Of a stretch of DNA of 64,000 nucleotides, positions 1 to 8,538 are shown piece after piece. A program made the position numbers and the translations under genes. Every line of letters begins with the position of its first letter. The stretch's first letter is position 1. Source of the DNA: Tranquillimonas rosea (lineage in GTDB: Bacteria > Pseudomonadota > Alphaproteobacteria > Rhodobacterales > Rhodobacteraceae); the NCBI RefSeq assembly GCF_900111315.1, contig NZ_FOGU01000001.1, forward strand, positions 558,001 through 622,000, read 5' to 3'. Below the pieces are notes generated by a model. That model worked only from the letters and a program-made list of their open reading frames with translations, did no database searches and was not told the origin of the DNA.

Positions 1-649
1 GGCTCGGCGCGACGTCCTCGTCGACGGCGGGGAAGCGGCCGATTTCGTCGCGGAACACGTTGTCGGTCACGTCGTCATTGACGGTCGAAACCTCGCCCAC
101 CAGCACGTCGCCGCCCTCGCCCCAGAAGGCGTGCCAGTCGCCCGGCATCAGCGTGACGCTTTCGCCGGGGGCCAGACGCAGCACCTCACCCGGGCCGATC
201 TCGCGCGGGATGCCGTCACACCGGACCTGCACGCCGCGATCCTCGGCGAAACCGCCCTTGGAATCCGAGCCGAAAAGTTCGAGGGCGAGCGTTCCGCCAC
301 CGCGGTTGATGATGTCCTCGGCCTTCATGACGTGGGTGTGCATCGGGCTCAGCTGATCCTCGCGCGTAATCAGCAGCTTCTCGGCATAGCACATGCCCCG
401 GCCGCGCTGGAGGTCCGCCAGGGCTCCGTTCCGCAGGGTGAAGAGCACGAGGCCCGTCTCGTCGAACGTCCCGAGACCGTAGTCGGTGACGTCCCATCCC
501 ATGCCGGAGTCGATGATCCGGCGGGCGCGTTCGCCCTGCGCGACGAAATCGTCGGGGGACCAGTTCGCGAAGGGCGGCAGCACGAAGCCGTGCCGCGCGA
601 TCATCTCGGCGGCGTCTGCGATGAGGTCGTTGATGGTCGATCTTTGCAC
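1..649 (-). CDS. D-lyxose ketol-isomerase family protein (C-terminus cut by window edge)
   Basis: The first 216 residues are present and the rest lies beyond the left edge. The family interconverts D-lyxose and D-xylulose (or D-mannose and D-fructose) with a divalent metal in a cupin fold. The visible cupin ligands are H104, H106 and E111 in the stretch MHTHVMKAE, and H173 in PGDWHAFW, which matches family architecture. The start is a GTG that directly follows the TAG stop of the upstream gene. A GGAGGAGA ribosome-binding site lies inside the end of that upstream gene, so the two are probably translationally coupled. The role fits the sugar-catabolic theme of the right end of the window, but the substrate is not proven. 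Confidence 0.8.
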   Translation of the reverse strand, partial: MQRSTINDLIADAAEMIARHGFVLPPFANWSPDDFVAQGERARRIIDSGMGWDVTDYGLGTFDETGLVLFTLRNGALADLQRGRGMCYAEKLLITREDQLSPMHTHVMKAEDIINRGGGTLALELFGSDSKGGFAEDRGVQVRCDGIPREIGPGEVLRLAPGESVTLMPGDWHAFWGEGGDVLVGEVSTVNDDVTDNVFRDEIGRFPAVDEDVAPS

Positions 650-1162
650 CTAGGCGTCTCCTCCGGCGAATTGACGGCTCGATCTCTGCACGCCCTCGGC
701 CCATCCGGCAAGCAGCTGATCAAGTCCCTGCCCCGCATGGGGCCGCTCGGAAATCACCTCGGGCACCGAAAGGTTCCCGTGCTCGGGCACCGGCGATGAC
801 CAGGCCACGTCGAGGCCGTGCAGCGCGGCCGCCGCGACCGGCAGTTGGCCGATGGCCTCGGCGACCTTCCCCAGCAGGCGACCGACCTCGCGCTCGTCGG
901 GCGGGACTGCCTGTCCGACCGCGAGCACGAAGAACGGCACACTGCCCCATCGGCCCAGAGCGGAGGAGAGGTCGCGCCTGCGCAACAAGTCCGGCACAAC
1001 GACGATGATCGCGGCGCGGATGCCCTCGGGGCCAAGAAGATGCAGGGCAGTCACGGGCAGCCGGGCCACCGGACAGAACCGGGCCGTCAGCAGCGAGAAA
1101 GCATAGGAAGCGATCCGGGTCGTCAGCGACCCAGGAGAACCATCGATGAGGAGGTAGCGCAT
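650..1162 (-). CDS. Flavodoxin-fold / NAD(P)H-FMN reductase-like protein
   Basis: This 170-residue protein begins MRYLLIDGSPGS, a beta strand followed by a GSPGS loop like the phosphate-binding loop of NADPH-dependent FMN reductases (PF03358 type). Further hydrophobic strands follow (AAIIVVVPDLL, VPFFVLAVGQA). The usual flavin-contacting Y-N-G-S segment is not evident, so it may be a divergent or inactive member. It is immediately upstream of, and translationally coupled to, the lyxose isomerase gene. The function is uncertain and the family assignment rests on the N-terminal loop and strand pattern only. Confidence 0.5.
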   Translation of the reverse strand: MRYLLIDGSPGSLTTRIASYAFSLLTARFCPVARLPVTALHLLGPEGIRAAIIVVVPDLLRRRDLSSALGRWGSVPFFVLAVGQAVPPDEREVGRLLGKVAEAIGQLPVAAAALHGLDVAWSSPVPEHGNLSVPEVISERPHAGQGLDQLLAGWAEGVQRSSRQFAGGDA

Positions 1163-1263
1163 GACAAGTCTTCGGCGGCAGCGTTGCCGGGTGAAATCGG
1201 AGACGGCTTATCTGCCTCTCGACGCATCACTGCAAGCGCTAACTTTCCCCGCCTGCCCAAAAA

Positions 1264-2040
1264 TTACGCGCTTTGAAGAACCCGCCGTCTCTTCCCACTG
1301 GCCCAGTCGGACACGGCCGCGCCGAAGGCCTCGAAAAGCGGTCGCGAGACGGGATCCTCGGACGCCCGCCACTCCGGATGCCACTGAACCGCAAGCGCGA
1401 ATCCGGGCGCCCCGTCGACATACAGTGCCTCGGGCGTGCCGTCCGAGGCATGCCCGTCGATCACCACGCGCGGTCCGGCGGACTTGATTCCCTGGCCGTG
1501 CAGCGTGTTGGTCATCACCTCGGTGGCGCCCATCAGGCGGTGAAACGGCCCGTTGGGCGTGAACGTCACCTGGTGGCGCAGCTCGAACTTCTCTTCCAGC
1601 GTGCCCTCGGGCGGCATGCGATGGTTCATGCGGCCCGGCAGGTCCCGAATCTCGGGATAGAGTGTGCCGTTCATCGCCACGTTGACCTCCTGGAAGCCGC
1701 GACAGATGCCCAGAACAGGCTGTCCCCGGTCGATGCAGGCGCGGATCAGCGGCAGGGCGATGCGATCGCGGGAGCGGTCGAAGGCGCCGTGCGCCTCGGT
1801 CGCGACTTCGCCGTACTCCTCGGGATGCACGTTCGGCCGGCCGCCCGTGAACAGGAAGCCGTCGCAGCACTCCATCAGGTCCTCGACCGAGAGCACTTCG
1901 GGATCGCACGGAACGACGAGCGGCACCGCGTCGGACACCTTCGAGATCGCCTCGGAGTTCATCGCGCCACCACCGTGGACGCGGTATTCCCCGTTGATCA
2001 GATGCTCGTTTCCGATGATGCCGACGACCGGTCGCGCCAT
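1264..2040 (-). CDS. puuD: Gamma-glutamyl-gamma-aminobutyrate hydrolase family (class I glutamine amidotransferase-like)
   Basis: The protein has 258 residues, the usual size for peptidase family C26. The nucleophile elbow is GICRGFQE with Cys113, and the partner His221 and Glu223 lie in QWHPEW, so the Cys-His-Glu triad is intact. The known reaction of PuuD is release of GABA from gamma-Glu-GABA in putrescine degradation. Related enzymes cleave other gamma-glutamyl amides, so the substrate here is inferred. The ATG is preceded by AGGGA. No other puu gene is visible nearby. Confidence 0.8.
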   Translation of the reverse strand: MARPVVGIIGNEHLINGEYRVHGGGAMNSEAISKVSDAVPLVVPCDPEVLSVEDLMECCDGFLFTGGRPNVHPEEYGEVATEAHGAFDRSRDRIALPLIRACIDRGQPVLGICRGFQEVNVAMNGTLYPEIRDLPGRMNHRMPPEGTLEEKFELRHQVTFTPNGPFHRLMGATEVMTNTLHGQGIKSAGPRVVIDGHASDGTPEALYVDGAPGFALAVQWHPEWRASEDPVSRPLFEAFGAAVSDWASGKRRRVLQSA

Positions 2041-2168
2041 GCCAGTTCCCTGCTGCCGTTGTATGAAACGTTAATATAAGGGCATCACGGGGCGGCCAAC
2101 AACCGCCGCACCGCACACATCCTGTGCGACGGGCGATTGCGCGAAAATACGGCGCCCTGCCGGATTCG

Positions 2169-2327
2169 TCAGCGCGGGCGCGAGGTCGGCCTCCGGTTCC
2201 GGCGGCACCGGTCGGAACAATAGCGCACCTCGTCCCAGACTTGCGCCCACTTGCGTCGCCAGGCGAAGGGGCGGCCGCAGACGGCACAGACCTTGGTGGG
2301 CAGGTCTCCCTTGCGACGCGGTGCCAC
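2169..2327 (-). CDS. DUF2256 small zinc-ribbon-like protein
   Basis: With the GTG start at 2327 the product is 52 residues, the normal length for DUF2256. An upstream start would add a family-atypical tail and overlap the previous gene. The core carries [14 protein letters not shown] followed by [11 protein letters not shown], giving four cysteines in two CxxC-like pairs that could bind zinc. It starts 16 bases after the stop of the small membrane protein gene, so the two probably share a transcript. The molecular role of DUF2256 is unknown. Confidence 0.75.
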   Translation of the reverse strand: MAPRRKGDLPTKVCAVCGRPFAWRRKWAQVWDEVRYCSDRCRRNRRPTSRPR

Positions 2328-2343
2328 GGGGCAGCCCCCGGCG

Positions 2344-2547
2344 TTACTCGCCCGCTTCGCTGGTGACGGGGGCGGACGCGTCGACGTTCTCTCCGGTGTC
2401 CTCGTTGCCACCGATCCCGCGGATCGTCACCCAGCCGATCAGAAGCACCAGCAAAACGAGCGCCAAGAGCACCGAGGCGCCCATCCCCAGAAGCGGGGTC
2501 TTGTGCTTCTTTTCCTGCTCTTCAAGGTTGGTCTTGGGGGCGGACAT
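2344..2547 (-). CDS. Small single-pass membrane protein, unknown function
   Basis: A 67-residue protein with a charged N-terminus (residues 1-18, rich in Lys and Glu), one strong transmembrane segment at about residues 19-43 ([21 protein letters not shown]) and a short acidic tail. The ATG follows a good ribosome-binding site (AGGAGGT about six bases upstream on the minus strand). It lies head-to-head with pepN and just upstream of the DUF2256 gene. I do not recognise a named family. Confidence 0.65.
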   Translation of the reverse strand: MSAPKTNLEEQEKKHKTPLLGMGASVLLALVLLVLLIGWVTIRGIGGNEDTGENVDASAPVTSEAGE

Positions 2548-2650
2548 GGGATACCTCCTAACGGCTGACAGGTCTGCCGCTTGCTGAGCGGCGTTACCCG
2601 TCTAACGTAAGAAGGACCGCTGAGGTTCAATTCCGGAGCAGGAGACGAGA

Positions 2651-5206
2651 ATGAAGGACGCCGCGCCCCGTGCCGTGCTGTTGAGCGACTACGCACCCTA
2701 CCCGTTCGAGATCGACGAGGTGCGCCTGACCTTCCGGCTCGACCCGCACGCCACACGGGTCCTGGCGCGGATCGCGTTCCGTCCCAACCCCGCCGCCGAG
2801 CCGTCGCGGACCATGCGGCTGGACGGGGAGGCGCTCAAGCTGCTGTCGGCCCTCATCGACGGCGAAGAGGTCGAGCCGCGGCTGGACGACACCGGGCTGA
2901 CGGTCGACGTCCCCGATGGCGCATTCGTCTGGGAGGCCGAGGTCGAAATCTCGCCGGCGGACAACACCGCCCTCGAAGGGCTCTACATGTCGAACGGCAT
3001 GTACTGCACCCAGTGCGAGGCCGAGGGCTTTCGCAAGATCACCTACTATCCCAACCGCCCCGACGTGATGGCGCCGTTCCATGTCCGCATAGACGGCGAG
3101 GCGCCGGTCCTTCTGTCGAACGGCAACCCGGTGCATTTCGGTGAGGCCTTCGCCGAATGGCACGATCCCTGGCCGAAACCGGCATACCTGTTCGCGCTGG
3201 TCGCCGGCGATCTCGTGGCGCATCCGGACACGTTCACCACCAAGAGCGGCCTGCCCGTCGCGCTGAACATCTACGTCCGGCCCGGCGACGAGGGAAAGGC
3301 CGACTACGCGATGGACGCGCTGAAACGCTCGATGCGCTGGGACGAAGAGACCTACGGCCGCGAATACGACCTCGACGTGTTCAACATCGTTGCCGTCGAC
3401 GACTTCAACATGGGCGCGATGGAGAACAAGGGGCTGAACATCTTCAACTCGAAGTATGTCCTCGCCTCGCCCGAGACGGCCACCGACCGCGACTACGAGC
3501 TGATCGAGGGCATCATTGCCCACGAGTATTTCCACAACTGGACCGGCAACCGCATCACCTGCCGCGACTGGTTCCAGCTGTGCCTGAAGGAAGGTCTGAC
3601 CGTGTTCCGCGACCGCGAGTTCACCGGCGACCAGCGCAGCCACGCGGTGAAGCGCATCGACGACGTCGTCATGCTGCGCGCCCGCCAGTTCCGCGAGGAC
3701 AACGGGCCGCTGTCGCACCCCGTCCGGCCGTCCTCCTATATCGAGATCAACAACTTCTACACCGCGACCGTCTACGAGAAGGGCGCCGAAGTGATCGGCA
3801 TGCTCAAGCGGCTGGTGGGCGACGAGGCCTATCACCGGGCGCTCGATCTCTATTTCGAGCGGCATGACGGGCAAGCCTGCACCGTCGAGGACTGGCTGGC
3901 GGTGTTCCAGGATGCCACCGGGCGCGACCTGCACGCCTTTTCGCACTGGTACACGCAATCCGGCACACCGCGCCTTCGCGTGCTGGAAGAGTTCGAGGAC
4001 GGCACCTACACCCTGCACTTCCAGCAGGAGACGCCCCCGACGCCGGGGCAGGACGAAAAGGGCCCGCAGGTGCTACCCATCGCCGTGGGCCTGCTGTCGC
4101 CCGAGGGCGACGAGATCGTCCCCACCACCCTGCTCGAGATGACAGAGTCCGAGCAGAGCTTCACGTTCGAGGGCCTGAGCGAGAAGCCCGTGCCCTCGCT
4201 CCTGCGCGGGTTCTCGGCGCCGGTGATCCTCGACCGCGCGACCTCGACCGAGGAACGCGCCTTCCTGCTGGCGAACGATACCGACCCCTTCACCAAGTGG
4301 GAGGCGGGGCGCGCGCTGGCCCGCGACGTACTGATCCGCATGGTCACCGACGATGCGCAGCCGGGACCCGCCTATCTCGACGCGCTGGAACGGGTGGCGC
4401 GGGACGACACGCTCGACCCGGCCTTCCGCTCGCTGGCGCTGGCGCTGCCGTCGGACGACGACATGGCGCAGGCGCTGGCCGACGGCGGAGTCACGCCCGA
4501 CCCGCTGCGGATCAACGCCGCCAACCGCGCGCTGAACCAGAAGATCGCAGAGCATCTTTCGGACGTGCTGCCGCAGATCTACGAGGCGATGGAGGTCGTC
4601 GGCCCCTACACTCCCGATCCCAAGGCGGCGGGCCGCCGGTCGCTGCGGCAGACGGCGCTTGCGCTGATGTCGCGGACAGATGGCGGCAAGCGGGCCGCGC
4701 GCCAGTTCGAGACCGCCGACAACATGACCGAGCAGATGGGCGCCATCACCTGCCTGGTACGGATCGGCGAAGGCGCCGATCAGCTCGACGCCTTCTTCCG
4801 CCAGTGGGACCACGACCGCCTCGTGCTGGACAAGTGGTTCGCGCTGCAGGCGGGCCTCGCCAAGCCGGGCGACACCGCCGACACTATGCGGCGCCTGACC
4901 GAGCATCCGAACTTCGACTGGAAGAATCCCAACCGCTTCCGCTCGGTGATAGGCGGGATCGCGGGCAACCATGCCGGCTTTCACGAGCCGTCGGGCGCGG
5001 TCTACGAGCAGGTGATCGACTGGCTGGTCCGGCTGGACCCGCTGAACCCGCAGACGACCGCGCGGATGACCACGATGTTCGAGACCTGGCACCGCTACGA
5101 CACCGACCGGCAGGAGATGATCCGCGCCGCGCTCGGTCGCCTGCGCGCGACCGAAGGGCTGTCCCGCGACACGGGCGAGATGGTCGCGCGCATCCTCGGG
5201 GACTGA
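2651..5206 (+). CDS. pepN: Aminopeptidase N (M1 family)
   Basis: The 851-residue length is typical of the bacterial M1 aminopeptidase that removes N-terminal residues from peptides in the cytoplasm. The substrate-anchoring GAMEN motif is at residues 255-259. The zinc site HEYFH is at 291-295, followed by the downstream Glu ligand in LKEGLTVF. The N-terminal beta domain and long C-terminal helical domain are both present, so the gene is complete. GGAGACGAGA precedes the ATG. It is divergent from the small membrane protein gene. Confidence 0.97.
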   Translation: MKDAAPRAVLLSDYAPYPFEIDEVRLTFRLDPHATRVLARIAFRPNPAAEPSRTMRLDGEALKLLSALIDGEEVEPRLDDTGLTVDVPDGAFVWEAEVEISPADNTALEGLYMSNGMYCTQCEAEGFRKITYYPNRPDVMAPFHVRIDGEAPVLLSNGNPVHFGEAFAEWHDPWPKPAYLFALVAGDLVAHPDTFTTKSGLPVALNIYVRPGDEGKADYAMDALKRSMRWDEETYGREYDLDVFNIVAVDDFNMGAMENKGLNIFNSKYVLASPETATDRDYELIEGIIAHEYFHNWTGNRITCRDWFQLCLKEGLTVFRDREFTGDQRSHAVKRIDDVVMLRARQFREDNGPLSHPVRPSSYIEINNFYTATVYEKGAEVIGMLKRLVGDEAYHRALDLYFERHDGQACTVEDWLAVFQDATGRDLHAFSHWYTQSGTPRLRVLEEFEDGTYTLHFQQETPPTPGQDEKGPQVLPIAVGLLSPEGDEIVPTTLLEMTESEQSFTFEGLSEKPVPSLLRGFSAPVILDRATSTEERAFLLANDTDPFTKWEAGRALARDVLIRMVTDDAQPGPAYLDALERVARDDTLDPAFRSLALALPSDDDMAQALADGGVTPDPLRINAANRALNQKIAEHLSDVLPQIYEAMEVVGPYTPDPKAAGRRSLRQTALALMSRTDGGKRAARQFETADNMTEQMGAITCLVRIGEGADQLDAFFRQWDHDRLVLDKWFALQAGLAKPGDTADTMRRLTEHPNFDWKNPNRFRSVIGGIAGNHAGFHEPSGAVYEQVIDWLVRLDPLNPQTTARMTTMFETWHRYDTDRQEMIRAALGRLRATEGLSRDTGEMVARILGD

Positions 5207-5287
5207 CCCTTCACGCTGTCGTGTGAGCCACGGAACCTGACCGCCTCCTGTCCGTTTCAGCGCCAAGCAGACAGACAGGAGGCAATT

Positions 5288-5848
5288 ATGCCGAGCATCA
5301 CCGACGCGAAGGTCCTGATCCTCGCGACCAACGGTTTCGAGCAATCCGAGTTGACCGTGCCGCGCGACAAGCTGCGCGAGGCCGGCGCGACCGTCCATGT
5401 TGCCAGTCTCGACGGCAAGGACATCACCGGTTGGGACAAGACCGACTGGGGCGATACCGTCCCCGCCGATCTGGGTCTCGGCGACACGAGCGTGCGCGAC
5501 TACGACGCGCTTGTCCTGCCGGGCGGCCAGATCAATCCCGACATCCTGCGCACCGAGCCCGAGGCGGTCATGCGCGTTCGCGAATTTGTCGAAGCGGGCA
5601 TACCCACCGCTGCGATCTGCCACGCCCCTTGGCTTCTGGTCGAGGCCGACCTGCTGCGCGGCAAGCGGGCGACGAGCTATCCGTCGATCCGCACCGACCT
5701 GCGCAACGCGGGCGCGGACGTCGTGGATGAAGAGGTCGTCACCGACGGCGTCATCACCACGAGCCGCAATCCGGGCGACCTGGAGGCGTTCGTGAAGCGC
5801 ATCATCGAGCAGATCGAGGGCCGCCACGACCAGTCGGTCGCGGCCTGA
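5288..5848 (+). CDS. DJ-1/PfpI family protein (type 1 glutamine amidotransferase-like)
   Basis: A complete 186-residue member of the PfpI/YhbO branch of the DJ-1 superfamily. The nucleophile elbow AICHAPW gives Cys111 with His112 beside it, and the conserved N-terminal acidic residue lies in GFEQSELTVP. Members are described as intracellular cysteine peptidases, glyoxalases or deglycases, and sequence alone cannot choose among these. AGGAGG sits six bases upstream of the ATG. It is probably a monocistronic stress gene. Confidence 0.88.
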   Translation: MPSITDAKVLILATNGFEQSELTVPRDKLREAGATVHVASLDGKDITGWDKTDWGDTVPADLGLGDTSVRDYDALVLPGGQINPDILRTEPEAVMRVREFVEAGIPTAAICHAPWLLVEADLLRGKRATSYPSIRTDLRNAGADVVDEEVVTDGVITTSRNPGDLEAFVKRIIEQIEGRHDQSVAA

Positions 5849-5857
5849 CACGTGCAA

Positions 5858-5894
5858 GTCCCCGCCGCTGAACGGAAACACGGGTGGCGGGGAC
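5858..5894 (+). terminator. Stem-loop after the DJ-1/PfpI gene, possible terminator
   Basis: GTCCCCGCC at 5858-5866 pairs perfectly with GGCGGGGAC at 5886-5894 across a 19-base loop, just after the stop codon. No T-tract follows, so it may be a weak or Rho-assisted terminator, or an mRNA 3' stabiliser. Confidence 0.45.
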
Positions 5895-5992
5895 CGGTCC
5901 GGCGACCTATACTATACTCTCAGAGGGGTATTTTGCCGCCGGGCCGGATTGTCTAGTCATGGCCCTGTCAACTTGAAGTGTTGTGTGGGGCC

Positions 5993-6874
5993 ATGAGAGA
6001 GCGACTCGATCCGCTGATATCCGAACGCGCACCCTGGCTGTTCGCCAACAGGCCGGGAACGCGTCTTGTTCATCGCGCGCTCACGAAAATGCTGAGCTAT
6101 GACAAGACCGTGCGGCTGGCCGAACATTTCGAGCACGCCGACTCGCCGTCGATCATGAACCAGATGGGCGACTACCTTGCGCAGGACGTCGAGGCGACGG
6201 GCCTCGACAACATCCCGCGCCAGGGGCCCGCACTGATCGTGGCCAACCATCCCACCGGCATCGCCGACGGAATCATCCTGCACCACCTGATCGCGCCGCT
6301 CCGGCCCGACCTGTTCTTCTACGCCAATTCCGACATCCTGCGCGTCCTGCCGCAGATGTCGTCGATGATCTGCCCGGTGGAGTGGCGACAGGACAAGCGC
6401 AGCCGCGGCAAGACGCGCGAGACGATGAACTACACGAGAGAGGCGATCGACGACGGCCGCGTCGGCGTGATCTTCCCCGCCGGCCGTCTTGCCAAGCGGC
6501 GCGGGCTGCGCCTCTATGAACGGCAATGGATGACTTCGGCCGCCATGATCGCGCGGAAGTTCGATCTGCCGGTGATTCCGGTGAACGTTCGAGCGCGCAA
6601 TTCGGCGATCTTCTACATCTTCGACAAGATTCACCCGACCCTGCGCGACATCACCCTGTTCCACGAGACGCTGAACAAGTTCCGGCAACCGTATCGCGTC
6701 ACCGTGGGCGAGCCGATTTCGCCGGCGGCGCTTCCGGCGACGTCGGAGGATGGGATCGAGTTGTTGCGCAAGGCGACCCTGGCGCTCGGCGGCCGCTACG
6801 CGCCGACGGTTTCTCTGGTGGACAATACCGGCCTGCCCTCGCTGTCGCGGCGCCGGACGCAGATCCCGAACTAG
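5993..6874 (+). CDS. Lysophospholipid / 1-acyl-glycerol-3-phosphate acyltransferase family protein
   Basis: The 293-residue product has the PlsC-type acyltransferase core. The active-site block is NHPTGIADG (His86, Asp92), which has five rather than four residues between His and Asp, as in the hemolysin-like acyltransferase branch. The second block FPAGRL is at 161-166. It should transfer acyl groups to a lysophospholipid or similar acceptor at the inner membrane. I chose the ATG at 5993 (GGGG just upstream). A GTG five codons earlier is possible. There is no transmembrane anchor, so membrane association would be peripheral. Confidence 0.85.
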   Translation: MRERLDPLISERAPWLFANRPGTRLVHRALTKMLSYDKTVRLAEHFEHADSPSIMNQMGDYLAQDVEATGLDNIPRQGPALIVANHPTGIADGIILHHLIAPLRPDLFFYANSDILRVLPQMSSMICPVEWRQDKRSRGKTRETMNYTREAIDDGRVGVIFPAGRLAKRRGLRLYERQWMTSAAMIARKFDLPVIPVNVRARNSAIFYIFDKIHPTLRDITLFHETLNKFRQPYRVTVGEPISPAALPATSEDGIELLRKATLALGGRYAPTVSLVDNTGLPSLSRRRTQIPN

Positions 6875-6892
6875 CCGTCGGACGGGCCCGGC

Positions 6893-7729
6893 TCAGGGAC
6901 CGATCAGGAAATCGACCGAGGACGTCGCCGCGCGGGTCACCTCGACCGGCGTCACGCGGTCTGGCCGCGCTTCGGGGCGCAGGTCCGGCAGGACGGGACC
7001 GGCGACCAGCGTTTCCGGCACCGGCTTGCGCGTCGGCCGCGGGCTGGCGAACATCTGGCAATAGTCCTGCCGCCGCAGCCAGGACGCCATCTCGGCACGC
7101 TTGGTGCCCGAGCGCATCGGGCCCCAATCCGCCGACACGCCGCTCCATTTCGGGCTGCGGGCGTGGATCACGCCGTCGCGCTTGACCGTGCGGGCCATGA
7201 TCCGGACCGCGCAGGACAAGTTCGCCGCGCCGTCCGTCAAAGCCTGCCCACTGCGCGCGCGGCAGCCATAGCCACGTGCCGTCGCCGGCAGGATTTGCAG
7301 AAGGCCGTACCACTGACCGCCGCCGCCCACCGCGCCGGGGCGCCAAGTGCTTTCGTGCTTGGCCAGCGCCGAGAGGAACCCGACCCAGAACGACCGGCGC
7401 GCGCCCGTGGGCGCGTCGGCGTAACCGGGGCACCAGGTCTCGATGTCACCGGGCACCATGCTGACCAGCGGCTCGCCGGGGCCGCGGAGCGCGTCGAGCA
7501 CTGCGCGCGACCACGCGTCGCCCTCGGAACGGAAATCCCAGCGCGCGGTCGGGATCACCTCCACCCATTCGGGCCGCGCCCTTGGCATCGGGCTGACCGC
7601 TGGGGCCTCGACGGCGTCGGCCGCCTCGGGGCTCGCCAGCGACGCGGTCGGGACCGCGAGGCCCATGGCCACGGTTGCCGCCAGAACGCAGCGGCGCGAC
7701 ACGGCGGCGAACAGGCCCGAACGGGTCAT
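6893..7729 (-). CDS. Secreted transglycosylase-like (SLT/lysozyme fold) protein
   Basis: The N-terminus is a probable signal peptide (residues 1-32, SRRCVLAATVAMGLAVPTASLA). The core carries ALAKHEST (a Glu in the position of the lytic transglycosylase acid) followed by GGGGQWYGLLQI, an arrangement like SLT/goose-lysozyme domains. The conserved cysteines in TWCPGYAD, YGCRA, NLSCAV and QDYCQ may form disulfides in the periplasm. The C-terminus is a Pro/Arg-rich extension of about 45 residues absent from the neighbouring paralogue. The likely role is cutting peptidoglycan glycan strands, and activity is inferred. Confidence 0.78.
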   Translation of the reverse strand: MTRSGLFAAVSRRCVLAATVAMGLAVPTASLASPEAADAVEAPAVSPMPRARPEWVEVIPTARWDFRSEGDAWSRAVLDALRGPGEPLVSMVPGDIETWCPGYADAPTGARRSFWVGFLSALAKHESTWRPGAVGGGGQWYGLLQILPATARGYGCRARSGQALTDGAANLSCAVRIMARTVKRDGVIHARSPKWSGVSADWGPMRSGTKRAEMASWLRRQDYCQMFASPRPTRKPVPETLVAGPVLPDLRPEARPDRVTPVEVTRAATSSVDFLIGP

Positions 7730-7733
7730 GCGC

Positions 7734-8312
7734 TCAGCCCTCTGTCTGGCAATAGGGCTGCTGGACGACCCAGGCGCGCATCTCGTCCCGCTTGGAGGAC
7801 GAATGGAACGGCCCCCAGTCGAGCATCCCGCGCGCGACGGTGCCGCGGGACATCACCTGGTGGGTGGCGATGCGGATGGCGCAGCTAAGGTTGGCAACGC
7901 CGTCCTTCAGCGCCTCGCCGCTCTTGGCCCGGCAGTCATAGCCACGTGCCGTGTTCGGGTCGATCTGCACGAGGCCGAACCACTGCCCGCCCCCGCCGAC
8001 GGCATCGGGCCGCCAGGTGCTTTCGTGCTTGGCAAGCGCCGAGAGGAGCCCGACCCAGAACGCCGACCGCTCTTCCGGCGTGCCCTCGGCATAGCCGGGG
8101 CACCAATCGTCGATGTCAGACGGCGTGAAATCGCGCAGGCCAGCCCCTTGCGAGGCCATCGCGGACATCGAGGCCTCGGTCCAGAGCGTCGCCTCGGGAC
8201 GGTGATCCCACCGGGTCACGGGCAGCTGCGGCTCGGGCGTGGCGGTTTCGGCTTTCTGGAGAGAGCAGGCAGAGGCGAGAAGACAGACGGCGAGCAGTGC
8301 AATGCGACGCAT
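7734..8312 (-). CDS. Transglycosylase-like lipoprotein, paralogue of the downstream gene
   Basis: The 192-residue product starts MRRIALLAVCLLASAC, a lipobox-type signal with the lipidated Cys at residue 16. The catalytic core repeats the downstream neighbour almost block for block (DDWCPGYAEG, FWVGLLSALAKHESTWRP, GGGGQWFGLVQI, YDCRAKSGEALKDG, NLSCAIRI). The two genes therefore look like a tandem duplication, one copy membrane-anchored and one soluble. They are four bases apart and form an operon. The ATG at 8312 has GGAG nine bases upstream; a TTG five codons earlier is less likely. The family is a putative peptidoglycan lytic enzyme. Confidence 0.78.
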   Translation of the reverse strand: MRRIALLAVCLLASACSLQKAETATPEPQLPVTRWDHRPEATLWTEASMSAMASQGAGLRDFTPSDIDDWCPGYAEGTPEERSAFWVGLLSALAKHESTWRPDAVGGGGQWFGLVQIDPNTARGYDCRAKSGEALKDGVANLSCAIRIATHQVMSRGTVARGMLDWGPFHSSSKRDEMRAWVVQQPYCQTEG

Positions 8313-8538
8313 CCGACTGGGCTCCAACTTGTTTCGGACTGGCGCGGTAGGTGCCCCGACTCGCCACCTTCGATCAACCCCACCCCCGAAAAGCGGCAGC
8401 GATCCGCCGATGGACGCACAGAGACCCGCCGACTGTCCGATATCGGTGCGGATGCGACCGATCTGCCCTCGCCCGCTTGCCGCCGCCGCAGGGCTGGCCT
8501 AGAACCGCCCGCGAAACGCAGCCCGGAGGCTCTCGCCC

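Noticed and set aside
2060-2080. TATGAAACGTTAATATA upstream of puuD as a LacI-type operator
   Set aside because: Only the left half fits the TGAAACG pattern; the two halves are not symmetric about the AACGTT centre.
2627-5881. Long antisense reading frames opposite pepN and the DJ-1 gene
   Set aside because: They follow from high GC third positions in the real genes, have no ribosome-binding site and show low-complexity Arg/Val-rich translations. The same holds for those opposite zntA (53203-55470), gdh, recJ and rpoD.
5993-6874. Acyltransferase with a broken HX4D motif
   Set aside because: The extra residue between His86 and Asp92 is a feature of the hemolysin-like acyltransferase branch, so the enzyme need not be inactive.
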